This document shows positions 20,501-28,086 of a DNA stretch of 64,000 bases, one piece after another. Position numbers and translations under genes: made by a program. Position 1 is the stretch's first letter, and each line of letters begins with the position of its first letter. The notes beneath the pieces were generated by a model, which was not told where the DNA came from, searched no databases, and saw only the letters and a program-made list of their open reading frames with translations. The DNA is from Pedobacter foliorum (GTDB taxonomy: Bacteria; Bacteroidota; Bacteroidia; Sphingobacteriales; Sphingobacteriaceae): positions 1 through 64,000 of the forward strand of contig NZ_JABSNU010000017.1 of the NCBI RefSeq assembly GCF_013266735.1. Direction: 5' to 3'.

Positions 20501-21119
20501 TTAAAGTACCGGTTTGTGCAGTTAATGAGACATTTAATTTTGTGGTTTCTCCTGCTTTTACTACAACCTTGGTTTGTGTAGAGGAAGTATAAGAAATAAA
20601 ACTAATGGTTAGCGTGTAAACACCCGGAGCAGCATTGATGCTATAAGTACCATCAGGATGGCTTTGTGTTCCTGTATTTAACTCTAGAATTTTAATATTG
20701 GCTCCTGGAAGTGGATCACCATTCTCATCAACAATCTTCCCGGTAATCTTTCCTGGATTATCGTTTTTAATTAATGTGATGGTTCCTTTTACTTCTTCTC
20801 TGAAAGTAAGACCAGTATCGTCAAAAATAGCCATTAAAATTTCTTCTATTTTTTCATTACTAAAATCTCTCTCCTCGGTTCTGAATTTTTTAAGTTTTAG
20901 GTATGCCGGATCGTAGGCAAAATCGACTCCACTTTTCATTTGCAGCTTTTCTATTGCATCAAGAAGGTTCTCGTTTTTAAAGGCAATATTGATTCTTTTA
21001 TTTAAAACCTGACCATTGGAATTGTCTGCAAATAATATTTGTGTACTGGCGATTATAAAGGCGTAAATGAGCAATGTATAACGCATAATTTTCTGCAAAA
21101 GCAGTAAATGTTTTTTCAT
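17562..21119 (-). CDS. SusC/RagA-family TonB-dependent outer-membrane importer
   Basis: 1185 residues. Order seen: N-terminal signal segment; STN domain (about 40-120), the marker of transducers that talk to a FecR/ECF pair; CarboxypepD-like domain (ITGKIVDENGDPLPGA, about 130-205); plug with VVGYGTQKRENATGAV; then a 22-strand barrel ending in the aromatic-terminated YSLGLSLGF. It should take up a ligand presented by SusD and signal through its STN domain to FecR, which fits the upstream sigma/FecR genes. Full length, no disruption seen. Confidence 0.95.
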   Translation of the reverse strand: MKKHLLLLQKIMRYTLLIYAFIIASTQILFADNSNGQVLNKRINIAFKNENLLDAIEKLQMKSGVDFAYDPAYLKLKKFRTEERDFSNEKIEEILMAIFDDTGLTFREEVKGTITLIKNDNPGKITGKIVDENGDPLPGANIKILELNTGTQSHPDGTYSINAAPGVYTLTISFISYTSSTQTKVVVKAGETTKLNVSLTAQTGTLSEVLVVGYGTQKRENATGAVDQISSKSLENRPVPNLTQGLQGLLPNLNIKMMDGKPTQSPSYNIRGTTSIGQGGSALILIDGFEGDPSLLNPNDVETVSILKDAASAAIYGARGAFGVVLITTKRPEKGRTTVNFSSNFALKNPLQTPDFVTDGYTWAKMFAEAFVNGDGSFPQNANKTQKFSQAYLDEFKKRAESGQPYNQVEVNPTTGEYTYYGSTDWYGELYKKNTVATENNLSISGSSDKTAFLISGRFLGQDGLFRYNTDDYNMKNIRAKGSVQVFPWLTIENNADYSVMNYHNPINVGEGGGIWRNIADEGHPTMPMFNPDGSLTFTSAYTVGDFYYGKNGIDTKKQVFRNITGLRSNFFNNKFRVNADFTFRNTNNDRNQKRVQVPYSNIKGQTSYVGTTTNDLLFERRETQYLAANIYGEFENKFGADHYLKLMAGYNYEESTYNRLSTQRNGIIFEDATDLNLALGQAITTGGGYEQWAILGGFSRLNYSFKDRYLIEVNARYDGSSKFPSGQRYGFFPSISGGWRVNKESFWNVSDKIISDLKVRASYGSLGNGNINSYEYQELFSITQSPLVLGGVRPQTTRLPGVLPDQITWETSTTTNFGLDLAMLSNRLIFSGDAYVRKTTDMFTVGLTAPAVFGNTVPKGNYADLTTRGWEASVTWNDRIGNGDKPFKYNVRLTLSDSKSKIDKYNNPNKLLTDVGNNGTGREYYEGQTIGEIWGYETEGFFIDQADIDSHAKQSPQMRASPTNIWYPGDIKLKDTNGDGFINIGDNTVAKPGDRRIIGNSAPRYLYSVSLGADWNNFFFSTFFQGVGKQQWYPSTETEMFWGQYNRPYNNIPTFHVGNMWTPENTNAYFPRTMSRAASSNTNRELGVAQTKYLQNVAYLRLKNLQIGYNLPARLISRIGARSAKVFFSGENLFTYSPLYKVVKTIDVENAVPSDQDLNSGSTNGDGYNYPLMKSYSLGLSLGF

Positions 21120-21204
21120 ATATTTGTTATTTTATTGATAAATAAGATTCTACAAGATCCAACAGATAGAGGGTCGCAAACTACTTCCTGTTGAATTTAT
21201 CAAT

Positions 21205-21232
21205 CCGGGTCTGCTTCAGATCCGGTTTTTTT
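21205..21232 (+). terminator. Hairpin plus T-run in the fecR-susC gap
   Basis: A 9-bp stem (21205-21213 with 21217-21225, one G-T wobble) and a CTT loop are followed by seven T on the plus strand. This is a canonical intrinsic terminator pointing opposite to the flanking genes. Read on the minus strand it is a hairpin after fecR without a T-run, and could dampen read-through from fecR into susC. Confidence 0.55.
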
Positions 21233-21236
21233 GTTT

Positions 21237-22232
21237 TTAGTATATCACTATTTCATTTCCTATCCTCCTATATTTATTTTGATGTACTGAACAGATTATT
21301 TTCATGGTCTGATCCAGAGAACGAGTAGATCGTATTTGTAGATTGTATAAGTAATTTGAAGTTGCCCTATTATTTCCTCGTAGAACTACACCGTAGTTAA
21401 CTCTCATAACTTTGGCCACTTCTGCAAATGAAGCGTGGTCTAGATCCGTAACCTGTTCAAACCAGGCATTATGTTCACGTGTAGCAAAATCAGCAGTTTT
21501 CCACTTCGCTGTTTTCGAATTGTAGCGTAATCGTTTGCCTGGTAGCAGACGATCAAATACTTTTTTACTATCACTAACTTCTACTTTACCTTCACTTACA
21601 CTAACTTCAGTGATAGCTTTAGGTTGGGTATTTACGGAAAATTTGGTTCCGAGTACACGCGTTTTTATTTGCTTGGTATAAACTACAAATGGATGCTTGG
21701 GGTCTTTTGTTACTTCAAAAAAAGCCTCTCCTTGATCTAAGAAAATAGATCTATCTGTATAAATTGCTTCACCCGAAGGTTTTAAAGCATATTCGGCCGG
21801 GATACGCAATGTTGTATTGGGATTCATTTGAATGACAGACTGATCGGCCAGAACTACCTTTTTGTATTCCCCGTTTTTTGTTTCTATCACACTAAAGATT
21901 TCGTTTTCTACAGCTTTTCTAAAATCATTTGTTGGTTTTAAAAACTTTCTGCCAAAAAAGAGTGCAGGTAAAATTAGAGCCAATATTGCCGCGTATTTAT
22001 AATATTGCTTAAAGAATGAAATTTTTCTACCTAAGAGATGATCTCTATTATTTAAAATAACATTTTGCATTTCGGCTTTAATGGTTGCTTCTTTACCCGA
22101 TTCAGTAAATTCTTGCATAGCAATTTCATCATCGTATGTAGCATACCAATTCTCGACGATTTGTTTTTCGTCTTCACTTGCCATTCCGCTGACATAGCGT
22201 TCCAATATTTTTTTAAACTGCTCTGATTCCAA
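21237..22232 (-). CDS. FecR-family anti-sigma factor
   Basis: 331 residues: N-terminal cytoplasmic anti-sigma domain (YVSGMASEDEKQIVENW), one transmembrane helix near residues 78-97 (YAAILALILPALFF), periplasmic FecR domain (ADQSVIQMNPNTTLRIP, DQGEAFFEVTKDPKHPF), and C-terminal DUF4974-type domain. It holds the adjacent ECF sigma factor and is switched by the STN domain of the SusC receptor. It lies 68 bp after the sigma gene on the same strand. Confidence 0.93.
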   Translation of the reverse strand: MESEQFKKILERYVSGMASEDEKQIVENWYATYDDEIAMQEFTESGKEATIKAEMQNVILNNRDHLLGRKISFFKQYYKYAAILALILPALFFGRKFLKPTNDFRKAVENEIFSVIETKNGEYKKVVLADQSVIQMNPNTTLRIPAEYALKPSGEAIYTDRSIFLDQGEAFFEVTKDPKHPFVVYTKQIKTRVLGTKFSVNTQPKAITEVSVSEGKVEVSDSKKVFDRLLPGKRLRYNSKTAKWKTADFATREHNAWFEQVTDLDHASFAEVAKVMRVNYGVVLRGNNRATSNYLYNLQIRSTRSLDQTMKIICSVHQNKYRRIGNEIVIY

Positions 22233-22300
22233 ACTTCTGCCTCTTTCCTATAAGTAACTTCAAACACCTGAATCTACTTTGAGAAATTGTTAAGTTTACA

Positions 22301-22867
22301 TTAATTAATCAGTCGCTCCGGGAATTTTTCACTTAATCTCTTCCTAATCCGTCTCATCGCTTCACAAATATGGTTTGAAACTGTCTGCTCTGCAAGGTTT
22401 AGTTTTTCTGCTATTTCAGATGTAGAGTGGTGGGCATGCTTTAACAGGTATGCATTGCGCATTTTTTCGGGGAAGCCTTTTATTTCTACTTCTATAAGCT
22501 TTTCCAGATCTAAATAGTCGGATAATTCATTAATAGAGACTGATGCATCTTCAAACTTCCTTAAAGTATAATCAAAAACGCGTTCTTCTATTTTTTCTGA
22601 TCTGAAATAATTGAGTACCTGAAATTTCGCAGCTCCCATTAAAAACTGCTCAAGAGTAGTATTAACTATGATAGTTTCTTTTCGCTCCCAAATATTGATA
22701 AAAACATTCTGCACAATATCTTTAGCAGCCTCTTCATCTTTAATCCGGGTTAATACATGGACATATAGCTTCTTCCAATACATCTCATACAAGAGATCGT
22801 AAGCAGCAGTATCGCCCAACTTAAGTTGTCGAACTATTTCTTCGTCTTTTCTTCCAACTTGAAGCAT
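22301..22867 (-). CDS. ECF-type RNA polymerase sigma factor
   Basis: 188-residue sigma-70 of the extracytoplasmic function group. Region 2 (AYDLLYEMYWKKLYVHVLTR, EEAAKDIVQNVFINIWE) and region 4 with helix-turn-helix (STSEIAEKLNLAEQTVSNHI) are visible. ATG at 22867 is preferred over a TTG six bases upstream. It probably activates the downstream susC/susD/EEP genes and is restrained by the FecR protein. A TACTTTTG box overlaps its extreme 5' end (22871-22878, minus). Confidence 0.93.
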   Translation of the reverse strand: MLQVGRKDEEIVRQLKLGDTAAYDLLYEMYWKKLYVHVLTRIKDEEAAKDIVQNVFINIWERKETIIVNTTLEQFLMGAAKFQVLNYFRSEKIEERVFDYTLRKFEDASVSINELSDYLDLEKLIEVEIKGFPEKMRNAYLLKHAHHSTSEIAEKLNLAEQTVSNHICEAMRRIRKRLSEKFPERLIN

Positions 22868-22870
22868 ATT

Positions 22871-22878
22871 CAAAAGTA
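22871..22878 (-). promoter_or_regulatory. Possible -7 box before the ECF sigma gene
   Basis: TACTTTTG on the minus strand fits the Bacteroidota TAnnTTTG -7 consensus. It ends only four bases before the ATG at 22867, so the transcript would have almost no leader. It may be a chance match, or the true start codon may lie downstream. Confidence 0.3.
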
Positions 22879-22999
22879 GAGTTCCAATATGAACAGGATG
22901 TTAACTCTTATTATTTGGTAATATTTGGTTAATTAAATATATGCAAAAGTTGTTCATATGCAAGATAACAAAGGCACTTGTTCTCAAATACAACAGTAT

Positions 23000-23007
23000 T
23001 ACCTTTG
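23000..23007 (+). promoter_or_regulatory. -7 promoter box of the PAS-LuxR gene
   Basis: TACCTTTG matches the Bacteroidota TAnnTTTG consensus, 49 bases before the ATG at 23056. No convincing -33 element was seen. Confidence 0.5.
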
Positions 23008-23055
23008 CACGACAACATATTTGAGGTATATTAGACTATCTAAAATGCCTCAATC

Positions 23056-23832
23056 ATGCAAAGATCTACGTCAGATTTTTATTTAAATGCTAAAAAAATA
23101 TGGGGTACTGTTGTTAAAACCGACTCTGTTGATTCAAATGAATTAAGGTTACAGCTAGAATTCCATAAGCGATTATTAAATATTTTTCAGGTAGGAAGTT
23201 ATTACTACTTAATTTTTAACATTTACCAGGGCGCAATAGAGTTTATAAGTCCAGAGGTAACGGGTGTTTTGGGTTACGAAATTGATGAAATGAGTGCAGA
23301 GTTTTTAATGGATAAAATTCATCCAGAAGATAAATCATATTTTCTGAATTTTGAGTATCGCATAACAGAGTTTTTTAAACCACTACCTTTTGATAAAATC
23401 AAGAATTATAAGGTTCAATACGATTACAGAATAAAGGCTAAAAGCAACAAATACGTACGCATACTGCACCAAGCTGTTCAAATTGACTACGATACAACTA
23501 ATTTTTATCGCACGCTTTGCTTACAAACTGACATCTCGCACATTAAACAGGATGGTATTCCCTGTTTTTCAATTATCGGGTTAGATGGCGAGCCCTCCTA
23601 TTACAATATCCAGAATGTTGAACGCATTACCAGGTCGTACGACATATTTACAAAAAGGGAAAGAGAGATTTTGAAATTCATTGTAGAAGGTAAAAGCACA
23701 AAGGAAATAGCTGATGTATTATTTATAAGCCCATATACAGTGAGCACGCACCGAAAAAATATACTCAACAAAACAAACGCAAAAGGCTCGGTAGATTTGG
23801 TAAGCAAGGCAATAAGTGAAGGCTGGATATAG
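23056..23832 (+). CDS. LuxR-type regulator with PAS-like sensor domain
   Basis: 258 residues. Residues ~35-170 form a PAS-like domain (VTGVLGYEIDEMSAEFLMDKIHPEDK; YDYRIKAKSNKYVRILHQA). The C-terminal ~65 residues are a LuxR/GerE HTH (FTKREREILKFIVEGKSTKEIA, SPYTVSTHRKNILNKTNA). Probably a cytoplasmic one-component DNA-binding regulator responding to a small molecule or redox state. The GH140-like gene follows 32 bp downstream on the same strand, so the two may be co-transcribed and functionally linked. Confidence 0.88.
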   Translation: MQRSTSDFYLNAKKIWGTVVKTDSVDSNELRLQLEFHKRLLNIFQVGSYYYLIFNIYQGAIEFISPEVTGVLGYEIDEMSAEFLMDKIHPEDKSYFLNFEYRITEFFKPLPFDKIKNYKVQYDYRIKAKSNKYVRILHQAVQIDYDTTNFYRTLCLQTDISHIKQDGIPCFSIIGLDGEPSYYNIQNVERITRSYDIFTKREREILKFIVEGKSTKEIADVLFISPYTVSTHRKNILNKTNAKGSVDLVSKAISEGWI

Positions 23833-23864
23833 ACACTATGTGGTTATTGGTTAAGTACGCAACT

Positions 23865-25256
23865 ATGAAAAAAGTAAGTTTGATATCTCTATTATTCCTT
23901 GCATTAGCTATCCATATTCCAGCTCATAGCCAAAAAACAAGGTCTAAAAACGCAATGATGCAGGGATTACGTGTATCTGATAATCAGAGGTATCTTGTAT
24001 ATGCTGATGGAAAGCCATTCTTTTATCTTGGAGATACTGCTTGGGAAATGCTACATAGACTAACGCTTAAAGATGCAGAAATCTACATGGACAATCGCAA
24101 ATCCAAAGGCTTTACAGTACTTCAAACGGTAGTATTGGCCGAACTGGATGGCATTAATGAGCCGAATGCATTAGGGCATAAACCACTTAAAAACAATGAT
24201 ATTTCTGAGCTTAATGAGGATTACTTTAAAGACATAGATGCATTTATTCAATTGGCTGCTACTAAAGGTTTATACTTAGGTTTGCTGCCTCTTTGGGGTG
24301 ATAAAGTATTTAAAAATACCTGGGGGACAGGTCCTGAAATTTTTAATGTTCAAAATGCAAAGGAATACGGAAAGTTTTTAGGCAATAGATACAAAAACCA
24401 ACCTAACATTATATGGATACTGGGTGGCGACCGCAATCCGCGTAACGATAAAGATGTAGCCATTTGGCGCTCATTAGCCGAGGGTATTGCAGCTGGTGCG
24501 GGTGGTAATGATAAAACACTCATGACATTTCACCCTCAGCCAAATGAAAATGGTGGCTCATCAACATGGTTCCATAATGATGAATGGCTGGACTTTAATA
24601 TGCTGCAAACCGGACATTGCCGGGATGGAAGTAATTACGATAAAATCACTTATGATTATAATTTAAAACCTACAAAACCGGTGATTGATGGGGAACCTCT
24701 TTATGAGGATCATCCGGTATGTTTTGATGCAAAAAAGAACGGTTTTTCAACAGCAGATGATATTCGGAAACTAGCCTATTGGCAAGTGTTCGCAGGTGCT
24801 CTTGGGCATACATATGGATGTCATGATATATGGCAGTTCTATGCTCCTGGTCGCGAACCGATAAATTTAGCCAGACGTTATTGGAAAGAAGCAATGGATT
24901 TACCCGGTGCACAGCAAATGGGATATGTGAAAAAGCTAATACAATCTCAATCGATGTTGGACCGTATCCCTGATCAAAGTCTAATTTCAGGTGATAACCC
25001 TAAAGACGGTACGCATTGCAGTGCTACCCGGGCAAATGATGGACATTACGCCTTCATTTACACTCCTACCGGACGCAAATTAACCGTAAACACGACCAAC
25101 TTGAAAGGAAAGCGTGCATTTAAAGCCAAATGGTTTAATCCGAGAACTGGAGTGTTTAGCTCAGCTTTCAGAATCGATAGAAAGCCGGAACTTACCTTTA
25201 CTCCTCCAACCAGTGGAGAAGCTTTAGATTGGGTATTGGTATTAGAAAATGGTTAG
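23865..25256 (+). CDS. Secreted GH140-like (DUF4038) glycoside hydrolase
   Basis: 463 residues after choosing ATG 23865, which gives a signal peptide (MKKVSLISLLFLALAIHIP, cleavage near AHSQ); an ATG at 23838 adds nine residues. TIM-barrel signatures of DUF4038/GH140: GKPFFYLGDTAWEMLHRL, the GFTVLQTVVLAE strand, IIWILGGDRNPRN, VIDGEPLYEDHP, plus a C-terminal beta domain (putative collagen-binding-like). The founding GH140 enzyme BT1012 is an apiosidase acting on rhamnogalacturonan-II. Apiose as substrate here is only an analogy. Confidence 0.85.
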   Translation: MKKVSLISLLFLALAIHIPAHSQKTRSKNAMMQGLRVSDNQRYLVYADGKPFFYLGDTAWEMLHRLTLKDAEIYMDNRKSKGFTVLQTVVLAELDGINEPNALGHKPLKNNDISELNEDYFKDIDAFIQLAATKGLYLGLLPLWGDKVFKNTWGTGPEIFNVQNAKEYGKFLGNRYKNQPNIIWILGGDRNPRNDKDVAIWRSLAEGIAAGAGGNDKTLMTFHPQPNENGGSSTWFHNDEWLDFNMLQTGHCRDGSNYDKITYDYNLKPTKPVIDGEPLYEDHPVCFDAKKNGFSTADDIRKLAYWQVFAGALGHTYGCHDIWQFYAPGREPINLARRYWKEAMDLPGAQQMGYVKKLIQSQSMLDRIPDQSLISGDNPKDGTHCSATRANDGHYAFIYTPTGRKLTVNTTNLKGKRAFKAKWFNPRTGVFSSAFRIDRKPELTFTPPTSGEALDWVLVLENG

Positions 25257-25270
25257 TAGTCCATTTGCTC

Positions 25271-25963
25271 TTAGTCGGTAACGCCTACGATCTCAGAGAG
25301 TCGTTTTTCATTTAGTACACGGATGTTTCTACCAGAAACCTCAATAATTCCATCCTTTATAAAATCATTGCTTACTTTAAATAAGGTTTCATAGGTTGTT
25401 CCAGAATATGAAGCTATATCCTGTCTAGCCAGCGCCAAAGCAATATAGCCGTTATCATCAACACCAAATTTATGTAACAACGCCAAAATAGATTGTGCTA
25501 TCCTAGCTTTAACAGACATATGTGCCAAATCGCGCATTGCCCTATGCGAATCCTGAAGTTCATTTGCAAAAAACTGCATTAATTTATAGGTTAATTCGCC
25601 GTTCACCTTTAATGTTGTTTCAAAGAAATCTCTCTCCAGATAGCATACAACTGTATTTTCTAAGGCTGTAGCTGAAACTGGATACAGTGGTTTTTTACCA
25701 AGGCCTAAATGCCCAATAATTTCTTCGGCACCGGCAAAACGAATAATAAGCTCCTTTTCATTGTCCCATCTTTTATGAACTTTAACCGTTCCACGGTACA
25801 CAAAGTAAATTCCTTTCACAGGATCTCCTTCTTTAAAGAGTGCCTCTCCCTTTTTTACTTCAAAGTTCTTTTTTTGAATTTCAAGTGCAGGTAACCATTC
25901 TGGTAAACAGAGTTTACACAGGAAGCAACTTTTAAGATCACATAGATTACTACACTCCTTCAT
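25271..25963 (-). CDS. Crp/Fnr-family regulator with N-terminal cysteine cluster
   Basis: 230 residues: N-terminal cysteines C4, C8, C13, C16, C19, a cyclic-nucleotide-type beta-roll (FKEGDPVKGIYFVYRGTVKVH), a dimer helix, and a C-terminal winged HTH (ARQDIASYSGTTYETLFKV). C8, C13, C16 and C107 are shared with the second regulator at 44025. Three N-terminal Cys plus one about 91 residues later parallels E. coli FNR (C20, C23, C29, C122), so an oxygen-sensitive [4Fe-4S] cluster is plausible. It lies at the left border of the nitrate island, convergent with the GH140-like gene. Confidence 0.9.
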   Translation of the reverse strand: MKECSNLCDLKSCFLCKLCLPEWLPALEIQKKNFEVKKGEALFKEGDPVKGIYFVYRGTVKVHKRWDNEKELIIRFAGAEEIIGHLGLGKKPLYPVSATALENTVVCYLERDFFETTLKVNGELTYKLMQFFANELQDSHRAMRDLAHMSVKARIAQSILALLHKFGVDDNGYIALALARQDIASYSGTTYETLFKVSNDFIKDGIIEVSGRNIRVLNEKRLSEIVGVTD

Positions 25964-26039
25964 TTTTTAAACAGGTATTTGATGTGCAATAATACTATAT
26001 AAATATCAAAAGTAAAGAATTAGCGTAATAAAACTGAAT

Positions 26040-26114
26040 TACATTAATATTGTAAAAACAACACTAATATTCAATTAATATAAATTACACAAATAAAAAC
26101 ATTGCATAAACAAT
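26040..26114. promoter_or_regulatory. Palindromic sites upstream of the ClC gene
   Basis: A near-palindrome TACATTAATATTGTA (26040-26054) and an ATTG-N6-CAAT site (26101-26114) lie in the gap between the FNR-like gene and the ClC gene. The half-sites resemble the palindrome at 29039-29060 before nirB. They are candidate binding sites for the FNR-like regulators; this is inference from similarity only. Confidence 0.3.
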
Positions 26115-26146
26115 ATAATTTACTTTTATAACCTATAAAATAACCA

Positions 26147-26154
26147 TACCTTTG
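26147..26154 (+). promoter_or_regulatory. -7 promoter box of the ClC gene
   Basis: TACCTTTG fits the Bacteroidota TAnnTTTG consensus, 51 bases before the ATG at 26206. Confidence 0.45.
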
Positions 26155-26205
26155 TGCCCGTAAATAAAATCATTTACAGTTTATTACTAAAAACTCATCA
26201 GCTAA

Positions 26206-28086
26206 ATGAAAAGACCGTTGCATAAAAACGGGATTCCAATATCCCCCTCCTTAGATTATTTAAACCAACCAACAAATGGTACAAAGAAGGGCTATCTCCA
26301 GAAAAAACGTTTACTACAAATCTCTTTACTCTCTATTGGTGTTGCCATTGCCATTAGTTTAATTGCGAAAGTTCTAATCTCTCTGATAGATCTGGTAACA
26401 AACATTGCTTTTTACGGAAGCTTTGATTTAAAGTTTAATAGTCCTGCAAACAACCATTTGGGGTTATGGGTAATTATTATTCCTGCAATTGGCGGTGTAC
26501 TGGTCGGGCTAATGGCATTATATGGCTCTAAAGCAATAAGAGGACATGGTATTCCGGAGGCAATGGAGCAGATATTGGTTAATCAAAGCAAGATTAAACC
26601 CTCTATTGCACTTTTAAAGCCCTTATCTTCTGCAATAGCAATTGGAACCGGAGGACCATTTGGCGCTGAAGGTCCAATAATCGCGACAGGTGGAGCATTG
26701 GGCTCTACTTTAGGGCAATTATTTAAAATCACACCTAACGAACGTAAAATTATACTTGCTGCCGGAGCAACTGCGGGTATGTCGGCCATATTTGGTACGC
26801 CGATAGCGGCTATTTTCTTAGCGATTGAGTTGTTACTATTTGAATTTTCACCAAAAGCCATTCTTCCTGTTGCATTAGCCTGTATCACGGGCGCAGCAGG
26901 TCATCAGTTTTTATTTGAATCTGGCCCCGTATTTCACATGCCCGAACTCAGTACACCTACCAATATGGCTTTGGGTATTTACAGCTTTATGGGCATAATA
27001 ATTGGTTTTATTTCATTAGGCTTAACTAAAATTGTGTACCACATTGAGGATGCTTTTGAAAAACTACCTATCCACTGGATGTGGTGGCCTGCAATTGGCG
27101 GCTTAGCTGTAGGAGTAATTGGATATTTTGCTCCTCACACTTTAGGTGTAGGCTACGACAATATTATTAGTGTTTTATCAGGAAAAATACCTTTGGCATT
27201 ACTGCTAAGTCTTTGTTTCTTTAAATTTCTCTCCTGGGCAATTGCACTTGGAAGCGGAACATCCGGAGGTACGCTTGCACCTTTATTAACTATAGGCGGT
27301 GCTGCCGGAGCCATACTTGGCTCAATCACACTACTGTTATTTCCAAACTCAGGCATCAGTATTCCTATGGCTGCTTTAGTTGGTATGTCGGCTATGTTTG
27401 CAGGGGCTTCAAGAGCTTACCTAACCAGCATAACCTTTGCGCTTGAAGCTACCATGCAATCTCATGCGTTATTACCTCTGCTTGGGGCTTGTACAGCATC
27501 GTACCTCATTTCCTTCTTTTTCATGGAAAACACCATCATGACCGAGAAAATTGCCAGAAGAGGAATATATACTCCTGACTCTTACGAGCCTGATATCTTA
27601 CGAAAAATGACTGTTGCCGATGTACTAAAAGCCAATAGTATGGTTGTAAGCACTAAAAACCGCATCAATGAAATCAGGGCGTTCTTTGACCTTAATCCTC
27701 CTTTAGAAAATCACTTTATGGTGATGGACGAGGAAGATAACTTTAAAGGAGTGATCACGCTTTCAAGCATATACAATAAAAACCATGATGCGGATGGCCC
27801 TATTTCGGAAATTATGGAACAAAGTATACCCGCAATAAAAAGCAATGACAATCTGGCTACGGCTGTAGAGTTAATGTCTAAATGCGATGAAGAGTTTTTG
27901 CCTGTTCTATCTACCAAAGAGAAAAACAGAGTAATTGGCTTACTTACATATAAAGATGTACTTACCGCATATAAAATACACCTAAAGGAAAATCAGGAGG
28001 CAGGAATTAACCTCTCTTTAAAGCGTCAGCGCATTAAAATACTAGTAAAAGGACGTCAGCTGATCCATAAAGTAAAAGAAAACTAA
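26206..28086 (+). CDS. ClC-family anion channel/antiporter with CBS domains
   Basis: 626-residue inner-membrane ClC protein. Ion-path motifs are GHGIPE (113-118), GAEGP with the gating Glu at E155, and GGTLAP near residue 355. Two CBS domains follow (about 465-600). The first motif has His where Cl-/H+ exchangers have Ser (GSGIP); plant nitrate-selective CLCa has Pro at this site, so selectivity may differ from chloride. It lies between an FNR-like regulator and the siroheme methyltransferase gene of the nitrate island. A role in nitrate or nitrite movement is a hypothesis only. Confidence 0.9.
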   Translation: MKRPLHKNGIPISPSLDYLNQPTNGTKKGYLQKKRLLQISLLSIGVAIAISLIAKVLISLIDLVTNIAFYGSFDLKFNSPANNHLGLWVIIIPAIGGVLVGLMALYGSKAIRGHGIPEAMEQILVNQSKIKPSIALLKPLSSAIAIGTGGPFGAEGPIIATGGALGSTLGQLFKITPNERKIILAAGATAGMSAIFGTPIAAIFLAIELLLFEFSPKAILPVALACITGAAGHQFLFESGPVFHMPELSTPTNMALGIYSFMGIIIGFISLGLTKIVYHIEDAFEKLPIHWMWWPAIGGLAVGVIGYFAPHTLGVGYDNIISVLSGKIPLALLLSLCFFKFLSWAIALGSGTSGGTLAPLLTIGGAAGAILGSITLLLFPNSGISIPMAALVGMSAMFAGASRAYLTSITFALEATMQSHALLPLLGACTASYLISFFFMENTIMTEKIARRGIYTPDSYEPDILRKMTVADVLKANSMVVSTKNRINEIRAFFDLNPPLENHFMVMDEEDNFKGVITLSSIYNKNHDADGPISEIMEQSIPAIKSNDNLATAVELMSKCDEEFLPVLSTKEKNRVIGLLTYKDVLTAYKIHLKENQEAGINLSLKRQRIKILVKGRQLIHKVKEN

